NCBI RefSeq assembly: GCF_010726085.1
Contig: NZ_AP022560.1
Location: forward strand, 3,658,001 to 3,722,000
DNA from: Mycolicibacterium moriokaense
GTDB lineage: Bacteria; Actinomycetota; Actinomycetes; Mycobacteriales; Mycobacteriaceae
Reading direction: 5' to 3'
Length of the DNA: 64,000 nucleotides
Position 1 is the stretch's first letter. Each line of letters opens with the position of its first letter. Below the pieces are notes generated by a model. The model saw nothing but the letters and a program-made list of their open reading frames with translations. It had not been told where the DNA came from and made no database searches. A program made the position numbers and the translations under genes. This document shows, piece by piece, positions 47,307 to 58,818 of this stretch.

Positions 47307-48307
47307 CACTGAACCTCCGCGACGTGCGTTCGTAGATGCTGAAGCATGCTGGCGCGAAAACTGAGCATCGATGGTGCTTTTCGAGCGATGCCGTCCGCGG
47401 CGTGGTACATCCCTGGGACGGTGACCAGTTCGCAGTCCACGCCAGACTCGCGCAATCGCTCGGCATAGGTCACGCTCTCGTCGTACAGCAGGTCAAGATC
47501 GCCTACCCCGACCCATGCCGGCGCAAGACCGGTGAGGTCGGATCGGCGTGCGGGTGCCGCGTATTCGGGCACGTCCGACGCTCCCGGCTCACGACCCAGA
47601 TACGACGTCCAGCCGAATCGGTCCGATGCGGGAGTCCACAGAAAATGTCCGCGCCCGCCATGGTCGTCCCGTAGCGCAGTGCGGTCGTCAAGCATCGGAT
47701 ACACGAGCACCTGAGCTGCCAGCGGAATGCCATCATCGTGGCAGCGTTGCGCCACCGCAGCCGCAAGCCCGCCACCGGCACTGGCGCCCCCGACGGCGAT
47801 GTGATGAGTGTCGATGCCGAGCGCGTCAGCGTTTGCGTGCATCCACGTCAGCGTGGTCATGCAGTCGTCCAGCGCCGCGGGAAAGGGATGCTCAGGCGCG
47901 AGCCGGTAGTCCGGAGACGCCACCACCGCGCCGACCTCACGCGCGATCTGGCCCGTCAGGAATGATTCGAACTCCGGCGACCCCACCACGAAACCCCCAC
48001 TGTGGATCCACAACACCGCGGGGCGAGGCCGGTCGCCCCGCGACGGTGTGGTGACGACGATCCGGACAGCAGGGTCGCCGGATTGATGTTTCGTGATCTT
48101 CACACCCCCACCGGACGGGGTGCGCAGCCGAGCATTGAAACGCTGCAGTGGCAGCAATCGCGTGCTGGACGGCGGCGAAAGCAGCAACAGCAAGGGGCTC
48201 CGGAGCTCCGGAGCCACCTCGGCCAGCGCACCACGCTTCGCGAAGTACCGCCGGGCGGCCGGTGCAGTCGCCAGCGCCACCGCGGCGACCGCCAGAGCGC
48301 GTTTCAC
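47306..48307 (-). CDS. Alpha/beta hydrolase, hormone-sensitive lipase type (upstream copy)
   Basis: This 333-residue esterase is the paralogue of the downstream gene. It has nucleophile Ser in GASAGGGLA, aspartate in GDLDLLYDES and histidine in GMYHAAD. The oxyanion motif is HSGGFVVG, where the second residue is Ser instead of Gly. A hydrophobic N-terminal segment (LAVAAVALATAPAAR) is present. It starts by GTG 48307, 9 bases after hisI, so the his operon transcript may continue into both esterases. The substrate is unknown. Confidence 0.88.
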   Translation of the reverse strand: MKRALAVAAVALATAPAARRYFAKRGALAEVAPELRSPLLLLLSPPSSTRLLPLQRFNARLRTPSGGGVKITKHQSGDPAVRIVVTTPSRGDRPRPAVLWIHSGGFVVGSPEFESFLTGQIAREVGAVVASPDYRLAPEHPFPAALDDCMTTLTWMHANADALGIDTHHIAVGGASAGGGLAAAVAQRCHDDGIPLAAQVLVYPMLDDRTALRDDHGGRGHFLWTPASDRFGWTSYLGREPGASDVPEYAAPARRSDLTGLAPAWVGVGDLDLLYDESVTYAERLRESGVDCELVTVPGMYHAADGIARKAPSMLSFRASMLQHLRTHVAEVQ

Positions 48308-48316
48308 GCCCGCAGC

Positions 48317-48667
48317 TTAGGCCTCCGGCGCCAACAACACGTCCGCATCGAAACAACTGTGATCACCGGTGTGGCAGGCCGCGCCGACCTGATCGACCTC
48401 GAGCAGAACGGTGTCCCCGTCGCAGTCCAACCGCACCGAATGCACGCGCTGCGTGTGTCCCGAGGTCGCGCCCTTGATCCACTGCTCGCCGCGGGAACGT
48501 GAATAGTACGTCGCCTCACGGGTTTCCAGCGTCCGCGCCAGCGCATCGTCATCCATCCACGCGACCATCAGCACCTGACCGGTACCGCGTTCCTGCACCA
48601 CCGCGGTGAACAGCCCGTTCGCGTCGCGCTTCAACCGCGAGGCGATGCTTTCGTCCAACGCGCTCAT
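48317..48667 (-). CDS. hisI: Phosphoribosyl-AMP cyclohydrolase
   Basis: HisI opens the adenine ring of PR-AMP, the third step of histidine synthesis. The 116-residue enzyme shows [19 protein letters not shown] and the zinc/magnesium ligands in [14 protein letters not shown] and [10 protein letters not shown]. HisE is not fused to it. ATG 48667 overlaps the hisF stop by 4 bases. Confidence 0.96.
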   Translation of the reverse strand: MSALDESIASRLKRDANGLFTAVVQERGTGQVLMVAWMDDDALARTLETREATYYSRSRGEQWIKGATSGHTQRVHSVRLDCDGDTVLLEVDQVGAACHTGDHSCFDADVLLAPEA

Positions 48668-49437
48668 CTGACGACGATCCCTTCTGCCGCCATGGCAGCC
48701 TTCACCTGGCCGATCGTGAGCTCACGGAAATGGAAGACACTGGCGGCCAGCACCGCGTCGGCCCCGGCAAAGACGGCGGGCGCGAAATGTTCGACCGCTC
48801 CCGCGCCGCCGCTGGCGATCACGGGGACGTTTACCGCACCACGGACCGCCGCGATCATCGGCAGGTCGAACCCTGCTTTCGTGCCGTCGAAGTCCATCGA
48901 GTTCAGCAGGATCTCGCCGACACCGAGTTCTGCTCCCCGCGTGGCCCATTCGATGGCGTCGATGCCGGTGCCCCGCCGCCCGCCGTGCGTGGTCACTTCC
49001 CACCCTGACGGCGTGGGCTGCTCACCCTCCGGAACGGTGCGCGCATCGACCGAGAGCACGATGCACTGCGATCCGAACTGGCGGGACAGCTCGGCGAGCA
49101 GTTCCGGCCTGGCGATGGCGGCGGTGTTGACGGCGACCTTGTCCGCGCCCGCGCGCAACAGCACGTCGACGTCGGCGACCGAGCGCACTCCACCACCGAC
49201 GGTCAACGGGATGAACACCTGCTCGGCGGTGCGTTTGACGACCTCGAGCATGGTGGCCCGGCCGGACGACGATGCGGTGACGTCCAGGAAGGTGAGCTCG
49301 TCGGCACCCTCGGCGTCGTAGGCGGCCGCGAGTTCGACGGGATCACCGGCGTCGCGCAGGTTCTCGAAGTTCACGCCCTTGACCACCCGGCCGTCGTCGA
49401 CGTCCAGGCATGGGATGATCCGGACCGCGAGATCCAT
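48664..49437 (-). CDS. hisF: Imidazole glycerol phosphate synthase, cyclase subunit
   Basis: HisF closes the imidazole ring and releases AICAR, working with HisH. The 257-residue TIM barrel has catalytic Asp in [17 protein letters not shown] and a second in VLSVDARTV, with phosphate loops VGGGVRS and [12 protein letters not shown]. It follows impA without a gap and is coupled to hisI by a 4-base overlap. Confidence 0.97.
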   Translation of the reverse strand: MDLAVRIIPCLDVDDGRVVKGVNFENLRDAGDPVELAAAYDAEGADELTFLDVTASSSGRATMLEVVKRTAEQVFIPLTVGGGVRSVADVDVLLRAGADKVAVNTAAIARPELLAELSRQFGSQCIVLSVDARTVPEGEQPTPSGWEVTTHGGRRGTGIDAIEWATRGAELGVGEILLNSMDFDGTKAGFDLPMIAAVRGAVNVPVIASGGAGAVEHFAPAVFAGADAVLAASVFHFRELTIGQVKAAMAAEGIVVR

Positions 49438-50253
49438 CTAGAAATCCTCCGGTGCGCCCACGGACTGCAGTAGCTCGAGCAGCTCGGCGTGCACGCCGGG
49501 CGCACCGGCCAGGGCCGAGCGCGACTCGATGGTCCAATCGCTGCCGTCCAAGTTGGTGACTATGCCCCCGGCCGCGCGCACCAACGCGACGCCTGCCGCG
49601 TGATCCCACAGATGTGCGCCGAAGCTGATGGTTCCCCCGAGGATTCCGGCCGCGGTGTAGGCGAAGTCGATTCCGGTCGCGCCGTGCATCCGCATCCTGG
49701 AGCACTTGCGGCTCAGGTTCTCGATCACGGCAAGCCGGTACCGTCCCGGCACCTTGCCCCGCGAATCGACGTTGAAGGTACTGACCCCTACGACGGAGTC
49801 GGCCAACCGCGCGGGCTGCAGCGGCGGCTGCTCGATACCGTTGCTGCGCAACGGCTTACCCACAACGGCGGTGAATCGCTCACCGGTGAACGGAACCCAC
49901 GTCAGCCCCGCCACCGGCTCGCCATCGCGCACGAGGCCGAGCAGGATCGCCGCCAGCGGCGAACCGGCCGCATAGTTGAACGTGCCGTCGATCGGGTCGA
50001 GGACCCACAGGAGTGGCGACTCGACGTCGGCACCGCCGAATTCCTCGCCGTGCACCTCGATGCCGGTCTCGCGGGTGAGCGCCTCGACCACCTGGCGTTC
50101 GATCGCGAGGTCGACCTCGGTGGCGAAGTCGTTGCCCTTCTTCTTCACCGCCGAATCGGCTCGGTGGCCCTCGATGAACGGCTTGGCCGCCTCGTCGAGG
50201 ATCTTGGCGGCCACGTCGACCAGAGCATCCAGGTCGGCCGTGTTGAGCGCCAT
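49438..50253 (-). CDS. impA: Inositol-1-monophosphatase family protein
   Basis: This 271-residue lithium-sensitive-type phosphatase is the counterpart of ImpA (Rv1604) inside the his operon. Motifs are GNDFATEVDLAIE, HGEEFGG, VLDPIDGTFNYA and DHAAGVALVRAAGG, the metal-binding set of the family. In mycobacteria these enzymes support inositol synthesis, needed for phosphatidylinositol and mycothiol; the gene's place in the his operon may also point to histidinol-phosphatase activity, which remains uncertain. No other hisN is visible in the window. Confidence 0.92.
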   Translation of the reverse strand: MALNTADLDALVDVAAKILDEAAKPFIEGHRADSAVKKKGNDFATEVDLAIERQVVEALTRETGIEVHGEEFGGADVESPLLWVLDPIDGTFNYAAGSPLAAILLGLVRDGEPVAGLTWVPFTGERFTAVVGKPLRSNGIEQPPLQPARLADSVVGVSTFNVDSRGKVPGRYRLAVIENLSRKCSRMRMHGATGIDFAYTAAGILGGTISFGAHLWDHAAGVALVRAAGGIVTNLDGSDWTIESRSALAGAPGVHAELLELLQSVGAPEDF

Positions 50254-50988
50254 CTACTGCGCCACCGCAGCCAACGCTTCCGGAAGCGTGAACCGTCCCG
50301 CGTAGAGCGCCTTTCCGACAATCGCACCTTCGACGCCGCGATCGGTGAGGGTCGCAATCGCCTGCAGGTCATCGATGCTCGACACCCCGCCCGAGGCGAT
50401 CACCGGCGCCTCGGTGCGGTCGGTGACCTTCTGCAAGAGATCGAGGTTCGGACCGTTGAGCGTGCCGTCCTTGGTTACGTCGGTGACGACGAAGCGTGAA
50501 CAGCCTTCGCGGTCAAGGCGTTCCAGCACCTCCCAGAGGTCGCCGCCGTCGGTTTCCCATCCGCGACCGCGCAACCGGTAATCGTCGCCCGCGATCTTCA
50601 CATCCAGCCCGACGGCGACTTTCTCGCCGTGCTCGGCGACAACCTTCGCGCACCACTGCGGGTTCTCCAGTGCCGCGGTGCCGAGGTTCACACGCGCACA
50701 GCCGGTATCCAGCGCCGCCTTGAGCGAATCGTCATCGCGGATCCCGCCGGACAGCTCCACCGCGACGTCGAGCCTGCCGACCACCTCCGCGAGGAGCTCC
50801 CGGTTGTTACCCCTGCCGAAGGCGGCGTCGAGGTCCACCAGGTGGATCCACTCCGCGCCGTCGCGCTGCCACGTCATCGCGGCGTCGAGCGCCGAACCGT
50901 ACTCGGTCTCGCTGCCCGCCTTTCCCTGCATGAGCCGGACGGCGCGGCCCTCCACCACGTCGACGGCGGGAAGGAGTATCAATTTCAC
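50254..50988 (-). CDS. priA: Bifunctional HisA/TrpF isomerase PriA
   Basis: PriA isomerises both ProFAR (histidine pathway) and phosphoribosylanthranilate (tryptophan pathway) in actinobacteria. The 244-residue TIM barrel has catalytic Asp in [13 protein letters not shown] and a second in [11 protein letters not shown], with Arg near residue 19. GTG 50988 gives the usual length; a longer frame to 51012 overlaps hisH. No separate trpF is seen, in agreement with a dual role. The next gene, impA, follows directly. Confidence 0.95.
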   Translation of the reverse strand: MKLILLPAVDVVEGRAVRLMQGKAGSETEYGSALDAAMTWQRDGAEWIHLVDLDAAFGRGNNRELLAEVVGRLDVAVELSGGIRDDDSLKAALDTGCARVNLGTAALENPQWCAKVVAEHGEKVAVGLDVKIAGDDYRLRGRGWETDGGDLWEVLERLDREGCSRFVVTDVTKDGTLNGPNLDLLQKVTDRTEAPVIASGGVSSIDDLQAIATLTDRGVEGAIVGKALYAGRFTLPEALAAVAQ

Positions 50989-50998
50989 AGCCGTCAAC

Positions 50999-51616
50999 CT
51001 AGAGCCCCTCAACCCAATTGCCCAAAAGCGATGCGCCGGCGTCGCCGCTCTTCTCCGGGTGAAACTGCGTCGCCGAAAGCGGACCGTCTTCGACCGCGGC
51101 CAGGAACGGCACGGTGTGGGTCGCCCACGTCAGCAGCGCGTCCGGATTGCCCTCCCACTGCTGGGCCGCGTAGGAGTGCACGAAGTAGAAGCGGGTGTTC
51201 GGGTCCAGCCCCTTGAACAGCCTCGTATTGGCCGGCGCGTCCACGACGTTCCATCCCATGTGCGGGATCACCGGCGCATCCAGCCGGATCACAGAACCCG
51301 GCCACTGGCCGCAGCCGGCGGTCTCCACACCGAATTCGACACCGCGCGCGAACAGGATCTGCATACCGACGCACACGCCGAGTACCGGACGGCCGGCGGC
51401 GACGCGGTCGGCGATGATCTTCTCCCCGCCGATCTTTCGCAGGCCCACCATGCACGCCTCGAACGCACCGACGCCGGGGACCACCAGTCCGTCGGCGTTC
51501 ATCGCCGCGTCGACGTCGGCGGTCACCTCGACATTCGCGCCGACGCGTTCCAGCGCGCGCTGGGCGGACCGAAGGTTTCCCGAGCCGTAGTCGAGGACGA
51601 CGACTCTGGCTGTCAC
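50999..51616 (-). CDS. hisH: Imidazole glycerol phosphate synthase, glutaminase subunit
   Basis: HisH hydrolyses glutamine and channels ammonia to HisF. The 205-residue class I amidotransferase has the nucleophile Cys in [10 protein letters not shown], the His-Glu pair in QFHPEKS and the N-terminal [14 protein letters not shown] 51616 overlaps the hisB stop by 4 bases. Confidence 0.96.
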   Translation of the reverse strand: MTARVVVLDYGSGNLRSAQRALERVGANVEVTADVDAAMNADGLVVPGVGAFEACMVGLRKIGGEKIIADRVAAGRPVLGVCVGMQILFARGVEFGVETAGCGQWPGSVIRLDAPVIPHMGWNVVDAPANTRLFKGLDPNTRFYFVHSYAAQQWEGNPDALLTWATHTVPFLAAVEDGPLSATQFHPEKSGDAGASLLGNWVEGL

Positions 51617-52221
51617 AGTGTGCCTTTCGTCGACGGCACACCGGTGACACGGTCGTCGAACTCGACGGCCTGGCGCAGCGCGCGAGCGACGGCCTTGTAC
51701 TCGGCCTCCGTGATGTGGTGCGGATCGCGGCCGTACAGCACCCGGACATGCAGGGCGATGCGTGCGTTCATCGCGATCGTTTCGAACACGTGCCGGTTCA
51801 CCACTGTGTGATACGGCGCCTCGGATCCCGCGATTGTGAAGTGCAGCATGTGATCCGGTTCGCCGGTGTGTACGCAGTACGGCCGTCCGGACACGTCGAC
51901 GGCCGCATGCGCCAGGGACTCGTCCATCGGGATCCACGCGTCGCCGAACCGCCGGATACCCGTCTTGTCGCCGAGCGCCTGGCCCAGTGCCTGGCCGAAG
52001 ACGATCGCAGTGTCCTCGATGGTGTGGTGACCCTCGATCTCGACGTCACCCTTGGCGCGGACAAACAGATTGAAGCTCGCGTGGCTGCCGAGCGAGGTCA
52101 GCATGTGGTCGAAGAACGGCACGCCCGTCTCGACGCTGACGACGCCGGTGCCGTCGAGGTCCAGCTCGACGACGATGTCGGATTCCTTGGTCTTGCGTTC
52201 GATCTTTGCGATACGAGACAT
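51613..52221 (-). CDS. hisB: Imidazoleglycerol-phosphate dehydratase
   Basis: HisB removes water from imidazole glycerol phosphate. The 202-residue manganese enzyme has the metal motifs [10 protein letters not shown] and [12 protein letters not shown], and [13 protein letters not shown]. It is the single-function type without the phosphatase domain of E. coli HisB. ATG 52221 has AGGAG 10 bases upstream; GTG 52227 is possible but its spacing is short. Confidence 0.96.
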   Translation of the reverse strand: MSRIAKIERKTKESDIVVELDLDGTGVVSVETGVPFFDHMLTSLGSHASFNLFVRAKGDVEIEGHHTIEDTAIVFGQALGQALGDKTGIRRFGDAWIPMDESLAHAAVDVSGRPYCVHTGEPDHMLHFTIAGSEAPYHTVVNRHVFETIAMNARIALHVRVLYGRDPHHITEAEYKAVARALRQAVEFDDRVTGVPSTKGTL

Positions 52222-52223
52222 GG

Positions 52224-54685
<2,462 letters not shown>

Positions 54686-54752
54686 GCACCCATTGTCCCA
54701 GAACAGGCCAAATCGATATCGCCGCGGCAGCGACAGGCGTCTCAGGCCACGT

Positions 54753-55259
54753 TCACTTGCAGAGATTCGTGATCATGCCGCCCGTCTGGTCGGCGTCCTT
54801 CAGCCGCGCAGCCTGGTCGGGATCGGCGTTCGCGATGCCGGCAATCGACCGTGCGCCGATGTCCATCAATTGATTTCCGAACTTGCGCATCGGGTCCGCC
54901 AGCTCCGACGGTGTGTCCGGCTGGAGTCGGGCCAGTAGGTACTGGCCGCCCTCGAACAGTGACAATCGCGCGTTTGCACCCACCGCCAAGGTTCCGGTGA
55001 CATCTTCCGGCCCACCCGGAGGCTGCAGGTTCGTGTTGAGCTGGACGCCCTTGTGTACGAGGTCGAAGGCCTCGCAGATGCTGCCCTTGGGGTCGTCTGT
55101 CGTGGTGCCGGTGAAAACCGAAGACGGACCAGCGGACTCGGACGGCAACGTGGGCTGTTTGACCAGCGCCCAGACGGCCACCCCTACCGCTACGAGCGCC
55201 ACAACGAGCGCTACGACCGACACAATGGACCCCCGTGAAGACTGCGTTGGCTCAGACAT
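54753..55259 (-). CDS. Membrane-anchored hypothetical protein
   Basis: This 168-residue protein has a short polar start ([10 protein letters not shown]), one hydrophobic helix at about 11-33 and a soluble outside domain of 130 residues. Two cysteines, in GSICEAFDL and TNLCK, could form a disulfide. No known motif is seen. The last bases are 67 bases away from hisD on the same strand. ATG 55259 is used; longer frames reach 55313 without a ribosome-binding site. Confidence 0.65.
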   Translation of the reverse strand: MSEPTQSSRGSIVSVVALVVALVAVGVAVWALVKQPTLPSESAGPSSVFTGTTTDDPKGSICEAFDLVHKGVQLNTNLQPPGGPEDVTGTLAVGANARLSLFEGGQYLLARLQPDTPSELADPMRKFGNQLMDIGARSIAGIANADPDQAARLKDADQTGGMITNLCK

Positions 55260-55912
55260 GCGGCCGATACTAGCGGGTTGCTCGCGCCTGGCACAGCTAA
55301 CTCGGTTCCACACATCTGATCGGTGCGTCGATTACACGATCAATTTGTCTATGTTCGCCTTAATAATGATTGCTTACTCAACTATATGATCTTGTGATGT
55401 TAGCTGTAGCAGAATATTTGACGACCTTGTAAATCACTCGCTGCCAATTAACCACAAAGTCAATATCCAGCATACGAATCCCGTGGATGCCACTGGACGA
55501 TGGCGTAGCGACGGCTCCTTTCCATTAGCCCCACCGTCTGAGTTTCGGCAGCATGTTGCCATTTTTGCTGGTACTTGATGGCGACTAAGGCTTGACAAGA
55601 TCTGCCGAGCAAGTTGCTGAAAGGTCCTACCCCCAGACTTTGAGTACTTGCATTCGCAAGTGGATTACGCAAGAAAATTTACGCCGTGGTCACAATTGAC
55701 GCTAGAGTGAATAGAAATCTCTTAGCAATTTTGAGAAGTTGCTAGGAAATTTCTGAAACAGGTGCCAGTATGTCTGTGATCGGCATCCGCTGATTAGCTG
55801 ACTACGAGAGCGAGCACCCGGTCCAGCCACTCGGCCACAGCCTTCGCGAACGAATGTCGGAGTCGTCGGGGTAACTGGATCGCCAGATCCAGGTCGACAG
55901 AAGGGGAGAAAA
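55260..55912. other. AT-rich stretch upstream of the PGRS-like gene
   Basis: About 650 bases with no convincing gene, of which 55320-55790 is clearly richer in A and T than all surrounding DNA. It holds several small inverted repeats and a TTGACG box at 55696. A 70-codon frame on the minus strand (55460-55672) has no signals or resemblance. The segment may be foreign DNA or a large regulatory region for the gene at 55913. Confidence 0.6.
55715..55752. promoter_or_regulatory. Imperfect inverted repeat upstream of the PGRS-like gene
   Basis: Two 14-base arms (55715-55728 and 55739-55752) match at 12 positions around a 10-base spacer; the core is TAGCAA / TTGCTA. It lies about 160 bases before the start codon and may bind a regulator or form an RNA hairpin. 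Confidence 0.35.
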
Positions 55913-57229
55913 ATGTCCAGGACAATAGTCGCCGGTAAACACCGCGCAGCCTCGTCACGAGGTACCGTCGCGCGGCGCGCGGTCGGCGGAGCCATGCTCG
56001 GAGGTGCGATAACGGCGGGATTCGTCGGCTTCGGGTCAATCGGCACGGCGCAAGCGCAGGACCAGTGCGGTAATTTGCCGTGCCTGTTACCGACTGATTT
56101 CTTCGGGTTCGGCGACGGCGCGGATTTCACCCGAAACGGTGCCTTTGACCCGGCCCCCTTCATCAACGCGTTTGACCCAATCCTCGACAACCCGCTGACC
56201 ATGGCGTTCACGTTCGGGGCGATCGGCAACGGCGCCGACGGCAATGTGCTGCACCCCGACGGCTTCAATGGCGGCTGGCTGTTCGGCAGCGGTGGCGACG
56301 GCTACAGCCCGCCTGTGGCCCTTGCGGGCGTTACCCGAGCGGGCAACGGCGGCAACGCCGGCTTCTTCGGCGGCAACGGTGGCCGCGGTGGTAACGGCGC
56401 AGATGCGAACCTCCTCTCCGGAGCGCAGGATGGCGGCAACGGCGGCAGCGCCGGGATGTTCGGTAATGGCGGGGCCGGCGGTAACGGCGGCAATGACCTC
56501 AACAACCTCGGTAATGCGAGCGGCGGCGCGGGCGGCCAAGGCGGCACTGGCGGCTATGTCGGCATCGGCGGCGATGGCGGAAACGGCGGTGATGCGTCGA
56601 CCCTCGGCGCGACCAGCACGGCTGAAGGCGGCGCTGGTGGTGCCGGCGCCGGCGGCGGCACCGGTGGCGGCGATGGCGGCGATGGCGGCACAGGCACCGC
56701 GATCGGCGGCAACGCGACTGGCGGCAACGGCGGTACCGGCGGTGACGCCGATTTCGTCGGCGACGGCGGTGCAGGCGGAAACGCTGGCGGCGCGAACTCC
56801 ACTACCGGCGTAGCTCAAGCCGGCAACGGCGGCAGCGGCGGCAACGGCGGCGTCGTCTTCGGGAATGGCCGCAATGGCGGCACCGGTGGCAATGCAACCA
56901 CGACTACCGGCACAGCCAACGGCGGCAGGGGCGGCGACGGCGGTAGCGGCGGCGTCGTGTTCGGTGACGGCCGCAATGGCGGCGTCGGCGGAAACGGAAC
57001 TGCCAACGGTGCAGGTGGCAACGCGAACGGCGGTGACGGCGGCAACGGCGGCAACGGCGGCACAGTCGCCTCCGACGGCGGCAACGGCGGTAACGGCGGC
57101 AATGGGTCTGTCGTCGGGCCAAACGTCGGCGGTAACGGCGGCAACGCAACTGGCGGAGACGGGGGATCCGGCGGCGGCGGTGGTGTCGGCGGTAACAGCG
57201 GCAGCGACGGCAGCGACGGCAATCCGTAG
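55913..57229 (+). CDS. Secreted PGRS-like glycine-rich repeat protein without a PE domain
   Basis: This 438-residue protein has a signal-peptide-like start: basic residues, a hydrophobic glycine-rich helix at about 23-44 and AQA-Q at 46-49 as a likely cleavage site. A short region with QCGNLPC and PAPFINAFDPIL follows. From about residue 140 to the end it is made of GGxGGx-type repeats rich in Gly, Asn, Ala and Asp (GGNGGNGGT, GGAGGNGG). This is like the PGRS region of PE_PGRS proteins, but no PE domain is present. AGAAGGGGAG gives a strong ribosome-binding site for ATG 55913. Its location should be outside the membrane; function is unknown. Confidence 0.82.
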   Translation: MSRTIVAGKHRAASSRGTVARRAVGGAMLGGAITAGFVGFGSIGTAQAQDQCGNLPCLLPTDFFGFGDGADFTRNGAFDPAPFINAFDPILDNPLTMAFTFGAIGNGADGNVLHPDGFNGGWLFGSGGDGYSPPVALAGVTRAGNGGNAGFFGGNGGRGGNGADANLLSGAQDGGNGGSAGMFGNGGAGGNGGNDLNNLGNASGGAGGQGGTGGYVGIGGDGGNGGDASTLGATSTAEGGAGGAGAGGGTGGGDGGDGGTGTAIGGNATGGNGGTGGDADFVGDGGAGGNAGGANSTTGVAQAGNGGSGGNGGVVFGNGRNGGTGGNATTTTGTANGGRGGDGGSGGVVFGDGRNGGVGGNGTANGAGGNANGGDGGNGGNGGTVASDGGNGGNGGNGSVVGPNVGGNGGNATGGDGGSGGGGGVGGNSGSDGSDGNP

Positions 57230-57262
57230 TCGTCGAAACGGCTGACACCGCAACAGAAATGG

Positions 57263-57293
57263 CGATGCCCGTCCCCTTGTGGGGCGGGCATCG
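57263..57293 (+). terminator. Strong hairpin after the PGRS-like gene
   Basis: A stem of 9 bp plus 4 bp with one bulged T (CGATGCCCG-T-CCCC paired to GGGGCGGGCATCG) closes a TTGT loop, 34 bases after the stop codon. Confidence 0.6.
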
Positions 57294-57298
57294 TCACG

Positions 57299-57304
57299 TA
57301 ATGT
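57299..57304 (+). promoter_or_regulatory. -10 element of the DUF385 gene
   Basis: TAATGT matches TANNNT and lies 8 bases before ATG 57313, which supports that ATG over 57301 or 57259. Confidence 0.4.
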
Positions 57305-57312
57305 TGAGGTTC

Positions 57313-57723
57313 ATGTCCGCCAAGGATCACCCCAACAACGCTCCCGGCGTCCCGATGATCTATCCGCCCGCGTTCGAGCGCCTGCAGATCAAGTACATGA
57401 ACCCCGTCGTCAAGCGGGTCGCGCGGCTCATGCCGGGTCTCGCCAAGATCCAGCACCGCGGCCGCAAGTCCGGCAAGACATACGAAACCGTCGTCACCCC
57501 ATTCCGCAAGGGAAACACCCTCGCGATCGCGCTCGGCCACGGCAAGACCGACTGGGTGAAAAACGTGCTCGCCGCCAACGAGGCCGACATCCTCTTCGGC
57601 TCGCGTACAGTCCACCTCGTCAATCCCCGGATCATCCCCGCGGGCGGCGATGCCGAAGGCCTGCCCTTCATGGCCCGCGTTCAGGCGAAGAAGATGGCGG
57701 TGTTCGTCGCCGACATCGCCTGA
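57313..57723 (+). CDS. DUF385 / F420-type nitroreductase family protein
   Basis: This 136-residue protein belongs to the nitroreductase / deazaflavin-dependent oxidoreductase family (DUF385) that is widespread in mycobacteria and includes Ddn. The core text is LMPGLAKIQHRGRKSGKTYET and NTLAIALGHGKTDWVKNVLA (each cited in part), which forms the split-barrel with the F420 pocket. Whether it binds F420 is inferred. ATG 57313 follows a TAATGT element. It ends 4 bases before the convergent dehydrogenase. Confidence 0.8.
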   Translation: MSAKDHPNNAPGVPMIYPPAFERLQIKYMNPVVKRVARLMPGLAKIQHRGRKSGKTYETVVTPFRKGNTLAIALGHGKTDWVKNVLAANEADILFGSRTVHLVNPRIIPAGGDAEGLPFMARVQAKKMAVFVADIA

Positions 57724-57727
57724 TGCG

Positions 57728-58753
57728 CTACCGCGTGAATACGGTCTTGCCCGTCATCGTCGGCCAGACCTCCGCGGCGTCGTCCCATGGCACTACGCGG
57801 TCGACCACCGGTGTCAGATCGCAGCCGGCCTCGAGCAGTTCGACGACTTCCGGAATGACGGCACGTGCGTTCACCCGGCCCGTCACGAACCTCACCCCGC
57901 GGGTGTACATCGGCAGCAGCGGCATCTCCACCGCACCCTGGTAGTAGATCCCAGTGTCGGTGCACACTCCGTCCGGCCACGTCACGCGCAACGTCGCCGC
58001 GAGCGCAGCCGGGTCCGCAGACGTGTGGACGGTAACCGGATAGGGCCCCATCGACTTGTCCGGCTTGGGCCTGTCATGGACTGTGGCGCCGAGCTTTTCG
58101 GCCGCCGCGAGACGTTGCGGATCGATGTCGACGTAGTCGACGTCATAGCCGAGTGCCGCGGCCAGTCCCGCCGCGTACAGACCGATCGACTGCCGTCCCG
58201 CGACGAGCACCCGACGGTCGGCTTCATCGAGTGCGGCGAGCTCGGTTCGGTATGGCCCCACGGCCCGCCAGGCGTCGACGATGTTGTCCGACAGCGACGC
58301 GATACCGACGAGGTCGACACCGCTCGTAATCGGCACGAGCATCGCGTCCGCGTACGGCACCAGAACCAGGTCGGCCATGAACCCGCCGCCGTCCAGGCCG
58401 GCCAACGGCGCCATGCCGTACATCGCCATCAGCGGCAGCGCCGCGCACGACCCCGTCACCCCGCGTTGGCACTCCCGGCATTGCCCGCAGCTGATCTGGA
58501 ACGGGACCACGACACGGTCGCCGGGCCGCACACCCTGCACGGCATCGCCCACGGCGACGACCTCACCGATGCCCTCGTGGCCCACGGCATGGCCGGGCGG
58601 CAACGGGAGCCTCCCCTCGGCCACCGCTACATCCAGGTCGCAACAAGCCACCAGCAGTGGCCGCACAATGGCCTGCTCGGGGGCCTGGATTTCAGGGTCC
58701 GCCACCTCATGCCAGCCATAGGAGTGCGCTTTCTCGAACACCAGCTGCCGCAT
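57728..58753 (-). CDS. Zinc-dependent alcohol dehydrogenase family protein
   Basis: This 341-residue medium-chain dehydrogenase has the catalytic-zinc region ACCDLD and GHEGIGEVV and the structural-zinc cysteines in CGQCRECQRGVTGSC. The nucleotide-binding segment reads VLVAGRQSIGLYAAG, where the normal GxGxxG is changed (GRQSIG). It probably oxidises an alcohol or sugar-like substrate, as in threonine/sorbitol-type members. It is divergent from a TetR regulator with a 65-base gap that contains operator-like repeats, so it is the likely target of that regulator. Confidence 0.87.
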   Translation of the reverse strand: MRQLVFEKAHSYGWHEVADPEIQAPEQAIVRPLLVACCDLDVAVAEGRLPLPPGHAVGHEGIGEVVAVGDAVQGVRPGDRVVVPFQISCGQCRECQRGVTGSCAALPLMAMYGMAPLAGLDGGGFMADLVLVPYADAMLVPITSGVDLVGIASLSDNIVDAWRAVGPYRTELAALDEADRRVLVAGRQSIGLYAAGLAAALGYDVDYVDIDPQRLAAAEKLGATVHDRPKPDKSMGPYPVTVHTSADPAALAATLRVTWPDGVCTDTGIYYQGAVEMPLLPMYTRGVRFVTGRVNARAVIPEVVELLEAGCDLTPVVDRVVPWDDAAEVWPTMTGKTVFTR

Positions 58754-58779
58754 CGTCGGCTCCGTTCTTTAGTGAGTGT

Positions 58780-58793
58780 TCAAGTATTCTTGA
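58780..58793. promoter_or_regulatory. Operator-like inverted repeat between the dehydrogenase and TetR genes
   Basis: TCAAG-TATT-CTTGA is a perfect 5-base inverted repeat with a 4-base centre. Two more TCAAG half-sites lie at 58802 and 58812, next to the TetR start. Confidence 0.5.
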
Positions 58794-58806
58794 GCGATCT
58801 TTCAAG

Positions 58807-58812
58807 TAAAGT
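58807..58812 (+). promoter_or_regulatory. -10 element of the TetR gene
   Basis: TAAAGT lies 6 bases before ATG 58819, so the message is probably leaderless and starts within the operator cluster. Confidence 0.45.
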
Positions 58813-58818
58813 CAAGGG

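Noticed and set aside
55460..55672. 70-codon minus-strand frame in the AT-rich patch
   Set aside because: No ribosome-binding site, no promoter and no family resemblance; cannot be told from chance.
56301..57225. Repetitive G-rich DNA as a possible CRISPR array
   Set aside because: The repeats are short, irregular, in frame and encode Gly-Asn text; there are no fixed-length spacers.
56087..57253. 388-codon minus-strand frame opposite the PGRS-like gene
   Set aside because: Ala/Val-rich antisense reading of GGC-repeat DNA; the plus frame has a signal peptide and a strong ribosome-binding site.
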